A stretch of 8,751 bases of DNA. It comes from Bacteroidales bacterium. Lineage in GTDB: Bacteria > Bacteroidota > Bacteroidia > Bacteroidales > JAADGE01. The DNA is taken from positions 1 through 8,751 of the forward strand of contig JAOZQB010000130.1 in NCBI GenBank assembly GCA_029932445.1. Direction: 5' to 3'. The position numbers were made by a program, and so were the translations under genes. Positions within the stretch are counted from its first letter, which is position 1; each line of letters opens with the position of its first letter. Below the pieces are notes generated by a model. The model searched no databases, was not told where the DNA came from, and worked only from the letters and a program-made list of their open reading frames with translations. This document shows positions 5,421 through 8,751 of this stretch, piece by piece.

Positions 5421-7565
5421 ATGTCGAGAAAATTAATACTGATAATATACTTAATTGCATATACCGGTGTGTTATTTTCTCAAAATACTGTAATCGACTC
5501 ATTAATTAATTCTTCAAAAAATTTCGGTTCTGATTCGGTAAAAATTCAAAATGATTTAAAGATAGCTTATCATTATCACAATTTAAACAAAAAAGATTCT
5601 GCATTAATTTGGTTTAATAAAGCTGAAAAATCAGCATCATTACTTGCAAAGTCAAAAAATGAGAATAAAAAAGAACAAGGAAGTTTCTTGTTAGCCTTAT
5701 GTTATTATTCAAAGGGATTTAGCCAATATAAGGATATGAATTTTTATTTTTCCGAGAAAAACTATAATAAAGCACTTCAAACGACAAAGCATCTGATAAA
5801 ATATTCGAATCATAAAAACATTATTACGGAAGCACAAAAATTAAATGCGGATATTTATTCAGGAATCGGAAACATATATACGGATAAGGGCTATTACTCA
5901 ATTGCTCTTAATAATTTTATTAAAGCTCAAACACTTTCGGATACTTTGATAAAAAGAGGAATTATTCCTGAGAAGGAGGCTGCCGCACAATATTTTCATC
6001 TCGGATTAATTCATTATTATTTAGGGAATCTGTCAAAATCACTTGAATATTATAAAAAATCACTTGGCATATCCGTAAAATATAATAATGAACAAGGCAT
6101 TGCAAAAATATACAGCAATATAGGAATTGTTGAAACACAAATGAACCAAACGGAAAAAGCATTAAAACATTTTCAAATTTCTTTAGAGTTTGCAGAAAAA
6201 CATAATGATTTAATTTTTAAAGCTCAAATTTATGATAATATGGCAGATTGCTATGTAAAGAAGAATGATTTTCATAAAGCAGAAATATATCTTGCCAAAG
6301 CAATGATTATTACCGAAAAATTGAATAATAAACAAGGTAAAATATATATTTTACTGGGCTTAACCGATGTATATAACAAAACTAAAGAATTTGCCAAAGC
6401 AAAAAAATTTGCCAATCAAGCTTTATCAATTGCTAAAGAAATTCAATCGATATCTTTCATTCGCGATATAAACCGACAACTCTCTGAAATTTATGAAAAT
6501 CAACATCAATTTGCTCAAGCATTAAATTATTATAAAAAATATAAAATACTTGAAGACAGTATTTTTACTAAAGAAAAAATGCGTCAGATTCAAGAAACTG
6601 ACGCAAAATATCAAGCAAGTAAAAAACAAGAACAAATAAATCGACAAAAACTTGAATTAGCAAAAAGAGACAGCCGGATTAAAATAAAAAAAACACAGAA
6701 TTACATTTTTGCTGCAATTGTTTTCTTCTTATTAATTATCATTTTGGTAATTTTCTTTCTTTTGAAACAGAAACAAAAAATTAATACCTTAATAAAAAAA
6801 CAAAATAAACGCATAACGGACAGTATCGAATATGCAGAAAAAATACAAACAGCTGCCCTACCCTCAGATAAAGTATTAGCGCAACTGTTTAAAGAACATT
6901 TGATATTGTATAAACCCTTACAAATTGTCAGCGGAGATTTTTATTGGGCAGTTAAAAAAGACCATTTTATCATTTTTGCCGCAGCTGATTGTACGGGACA
7001 CGGTATTCCCGGTGCATTTGTCAGTATGCTGGGAATTTCTTTCTTAAATGAATTAACACTTATTTCCGATTTAACACGTCCGGATTTAATTTTGGAAGAA
7101 ATGCGTTATATTTTAAAAAAATCGTTCAGACAAACCGGAAATTACAGCGAACAATCAGACGGCATTGATATCTCACTTTGCAGTATAAATACGGTAACGA
7201 ATGAATTATACTTCGCAGGAGCAAATAATCCTGCTTTCCTGATCAGAGGAAATAAGATTATTGAATTAGAAGCAGTTCCGAACCCTGTTGGTGTTTATTA
7301 TAAAGAAATTACTTTTAAAATGCAAACCGTTAAACTTCAACAAAACGATACAATTTACTTATATACTGATGGTTATGCAGACCAATTCGGCGGAAATAAT
7401 CGGAAACTGCAAAAATACACTTTAAAACGATTTAAGGATTTATTATTTGAAATACATAAAAACTCGATGCCGGAACAAAAAGAAAATCTTGAAAATGAAT
7501 TTCAAGATTGGAAAAAAAACAGCAAACAAATTGATGACATCCTAATTTTCGGAATACGATATTAA
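5421..7565 (+). CDS. TPR-transmembrane-SpoIIE/PP2C-type Ser/Thr phosphatase
   Basis: This 714-aa membrane signalling protein has an N-terminal signal peptide (about 1-21, ending LFSQ). About six to eight tetratricopeptide repeats follow between residues 45 and 380, clearest at 188-221, 227-260, 267-300, 306-340 and 347-380. A helical stalk (383-425), a transmembrane helix (about 428-448), a coiled-coil linker with the SIEYAEKIQ motif (468-476) and a cytoplasmic PP2C/SpoIIE domain (about 490-714) complete it. Metal-binding and catalytic motifs are present: GDFYW with D506, AADCTGHG with D523, DGID at 580-583, YTDG with D650 and DD at 705-706. It should therefore be an active phosphoserine/threonine phosphatase, as in partner-switching pathways, with the TPRs outside the cytoplasm as a sensing scaffold. 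No anti-sigma or STAS-domain partner is in the window. The PPK2 gene follows after 47 bases. Confidence 0.92.
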   Translation: MSRKLILIIYLIAYTGVLFSQNTVIDSLINSSKNFGSDSVKIQNDLKIAYHYHNLNKKDSALIWFNKAEKSASLLAKSKNENKKEQGSFLLALCYYSKGFSQYKDMNFYFSEKNYNKALQTTKHLIKYSNHKNIITEAQKLNADIYSGIGNIYTDKGYYSIALNNFIKAQTLSDTLIKRGIIPEKEAAAQYFHLGLIHYYLGNLSKSLEYYKKSLGISVKYNNEQGIAKIYSNIGIVETQMNQTEKALKHFQISLEFAEKHNDLIFKAQIYDNMADCYVKKNDFHKAEIYLAKAMIITEKLNNKQGKIYILLGLTDVYNKTKEFAKAKKFANQALSIAKEIQSISFIRDINRQLSEIYENQHQFAQALNYYKKYKILEDSIFTKEKMRQIQETDAKYQASKKQEQINRQKLELAKRDSRIKIKKTQNYIFAAIVFFLLIIILVIFFLLKQKQKINTLIKKQNKRITDSIEYAEKIQTAALPSDKVLAQLFKEHLILYKPLQIVSGDFYWAVKKDHFIIFAAADCTGHGIPGAFVSMLGISFLNELTLISDLTRPDLILEEMRYILKKSFRQTGNYSEQSDGIDISLCSINTVTNELYFAGANNPAFLIRGNKIIELEAVPNPVGVYYKEITFKMQTVKLQQNDTIYLYTDGYADQFGGNNRKLQKYTLKRFKDLLFEIHKNSMPEQKENLENEFQDWKKNSKQIDDILIFGIRY

Positions 7566-7612
7566 ATTACAAATCAAAAACAAAATAAATAATAACACTT
7601 AAGAACAACACT

Positions 7613-8485
7613 ATGGATTTTGACATGAATAAAATTTCGGTAAAACCCGGACAAAAAATCAACATTGAAGATTACGACACAAAATATGTCGGGACATACA
7701 CAAAAGATAAAGCAAAAAAAGCATTGAAAAAAAACACAAAGGAGCTTAAGGAAATGCAGGAAATGTTTTATGCCGATGACAGATACTCATTACTAATTAT
7801 TTTGCAAGCAAGTGATGCTGCCGGAAAAGACGGAGCTATTCGCCACGTTCTGGGAGGTTTAAATCCTCAAGGATGTCGCGTGCACAGTTTTAAAGGACCT
7901 TCCAAAATTGAATTACAACACGATTACATTTGGCGTCATTATATTGCCTTACCGGAAAGAGGAATGATTGAAATTTTTAATCGTTCTCACTATGAAAATG
8001 TTGTGGTAACAAAAGTACATCCGGAATACATTCTGGGCGAACGTATTCCCGGTATAAATTCCGTTGATAAAATTAATGACGATTTCTGGAAAAATCGATA
8101 CAAACAAATTAATAATTTTGAAAAACATATTTACGAAAACGGTACGCATATTTTGAAATTCTTTTTAAATATCTCAAAAGATGAACAAAGAAATCGATTT
8201 TTAGCACGCCTTGACACACCCGAAAAAAATTGGAAATTCAGCACCGGAGATTTAAAAGAACGTAAATATTGGAACAATTACCGAAAGGCATTTGAAGATA
8301 TGATTAACGAAACAACAACCGATTATGCCCCGTGGCACGTAATTCCGGCAGATAACAAATGGTTTTCGCGCATTGCTATCGGAAAAATTATTTACGAAAA
8401 AATGAAATCTTTGGATTTGAAATATCCGCCCGCCGAAAAACCTGAACTTCTTGAAGAAGCGAGAAAACAGTTGATAAATGAATAA
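7613..8485 (+). CDS. PPK2-family polyphosphate:nucleotide phosphotransferase
   Basis: This 290-aa cytosolic enzyme moves phosphate between polyphosphate and nucleotides. The P-loop (Walker A) is at 66-74, ASDAAGKDG with K72. The Walker B-like segment IFNRSHYENV at 121-130 is the PPK2 hallmark. FKGPS at 93-97 and the lid-like region KFSTGDLKERKYW at 208-220 also fit. The single-domain length fits the short PPK2 classes, which act on AMP and/or ADP; subclass cannot be fixed by eye. Two starts are possible, M1 (7613) and M5 (7625). M1 is chosen as the longer frame, without strong evidence. The 47-base gap after the phosphatase gene holds no TAnnTTTG box or hairpin, so co-transcription is likely. 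A perfect hairpin lies 13 bases after its stop. Confidence 0.93.
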   Translation: MDFDMNKISVKPGQKINIEDYDTKYVGTYTKDKAKKALKKNTKELKEMQEMFYADDRYSLLIILQASDAAGKDGAIRHVLGGLNPQGCRVHSFKGPSKIELQHDYIWRHYIALPERGMIEIFNRSHYENVVVTKVHPEYILGERIPGINSVDKINDDFWKNRYKQINNFEKHIYENGTHILKFFLNISKDEQRNRFLARLDTPEKNWKFSTGDLKERKYWNNYRKAFEDMINETTTDYAPWHVIPADNKWFSRIAIGKIIYEKMKSLDLKYPPAEKPELLEEARKQLINE

Positions 8486-8498
8486 TTTTCTTTTCTTC

Positions 8499-8529
8499 GA
8501 CTTTCCAAGTTTCAAAAACTTGGAAAGTC
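8499..8529. terminator. Perfect hairpin shared by two convergent genes (14-bp arms, 3-base loop)
   Basis: GACTTTCCAAGTTT at 8499-8512 and AAACTTGGAAAGTC at 8516-8529 are exact reverse complements around CAA. It starts 13 bases after the PPK2 stop and directly touches the stop codon of the minus-strand helicase, an ideal place for a bidirectional terminator. Neither transcript has a T-run after the stem: the plus side reads TCATTC and the minus side GAAGAAAAG. Termination or 3'-end stabilisation is therefore inferred from position and stem strength. Confidence 0.7.
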
Positions 8530-8751
8530 TCATTCAAACAAACTCAAAAGCATTTCTTCCGACAATTTTCCGAGCGGATTTTCCGTATTGACAATCAAAT
8601 TTGCCAATTCCGATTTTTCGTTTTGAAGTTTCAGAATTTTTTCTTCAACAGTATTTTCGGTAATGTATTTATAAACCATCACATTGCGTTTTTGCCCGAT
8701 ACGATGTGCCCGATTGACAGCTTGCTTTTCAACTGCCGGATTCCACCACGG
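8530..8751 (-). CDS. SNF2-family DEAD/DEAH-box helicase, C-terminal fragment (runs off right edge)
   Basis: The last 73 codons of a minus-strand gene are visible, ending in TGA at 8532-8530. The frame opens with PWWNPAVEKQAVNRAHRIGQ (fragment residues 1-20), the helicase motif VI region with the RAHRIGQ signature of SWI2/SNF2 ATPases. VMVYKYITENTVEEKI (24-39) and a charged helical tail rich in Glu and Lys follow, as in bacterial RapA/HepA-like and other SNF2 proteins. These are double-stranded DNA translocases that remodel nucleoprotein complexes or RNA polymerase. The N-terminal ATPase lobe is outside the window, so subfamily cannot be assigned. Confidence 0.9.
   Translation of the reverse strand, partial: PWWNPAVEKQAVNRAHRIGQKRNVMVYKYITENTVEEKILKLQNEKSELANLIVNTENPLGKLSEEMLLSLFE

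Noticed and set aside
5421..7565. The TPR membrane protein as a histidine kinase or LuxR-type TPR regulator
   Set aside because: The C-terminal part has the PP2C/SpoIIE metal-binding motifs (GDFYW, DCTGHG, YTDG) and no H-box, ATPase boxes or HTH.

Overview
The window reads as a piece of an AT-rich Bacteroidota chromosome, most likely a Bacteroidales-like lineage. The grounds are the low GC content, the lack of Shine-Dalgarno sequences before most starts, several matches to the Bacteroidota -7 promoter motif (TAnnTTTG), and protein architectures typical of the phylum: a SpoIIE phosphatase with an extracytoplasmic TPR region, a receiver plus TPR-protein-type LuxR-like regulator, and a fused NnrE-NnrD. 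I see no prophage, transposase, CRISPR array or RNA gene. The taxon is inferred from style, not from a marker gene.

Layout, left to right. On the minus strand at the left edge are the first nine codons of a probable HU/IHF-type DNA-binding protein, preceded by a 48-codon charged small ORF. After an AT-rich spacer with GTTAAC-type repeats comes a minus-strand two-component operon: a membrane histidine kinase (1238-2422) followed 14 bases later by its likely response regulator (378-1223). Divergent from the kinase is ridA (2532-2909). It converges on a minus-strand bifunctional NAD(P)HX epimerase/dehydratase (2923-4422), so two metabolite-damage-control enzymes lie end to end.

A 276-base divergent intergenic region (4423-4698) follows and is unusually rich in inverted repeats: a perfect 12-bp-arm palindrome, a 7-bp-arm palindrome and a 16-bp imperfect one. 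To its right run three plus-strand genes: a lone Sfp-type phosphopantetheinyl transferase (4699-5346), a TPR-transmembrane-SpoIIE/PP2C phosphatase (5421-7565) and a PPK2-family polyphosphate:nucleotide phosphotransferase (7613-8485). The window ends in the last 73 codons of a minus-strand SNF2-family helicase. It is separated from the PPK2 gene by a perfect 14-bp-arm hairpin.

How the genes fit together: the kinase/regulator pair is one signalling unit, and the SpoIIE phosphatase is a second membrane signalling protein with PPK2 probably in its transcription unit. The rest is housekeeping metabolism and protein modification. I do not see a clear new multi-gene system. The parts that ordinary annotation does not explain are the palindrome-rich intergenic region, the roughly 90-residue C-terminal tail of the kinase, and the phosphatase/PPK2 pairing.
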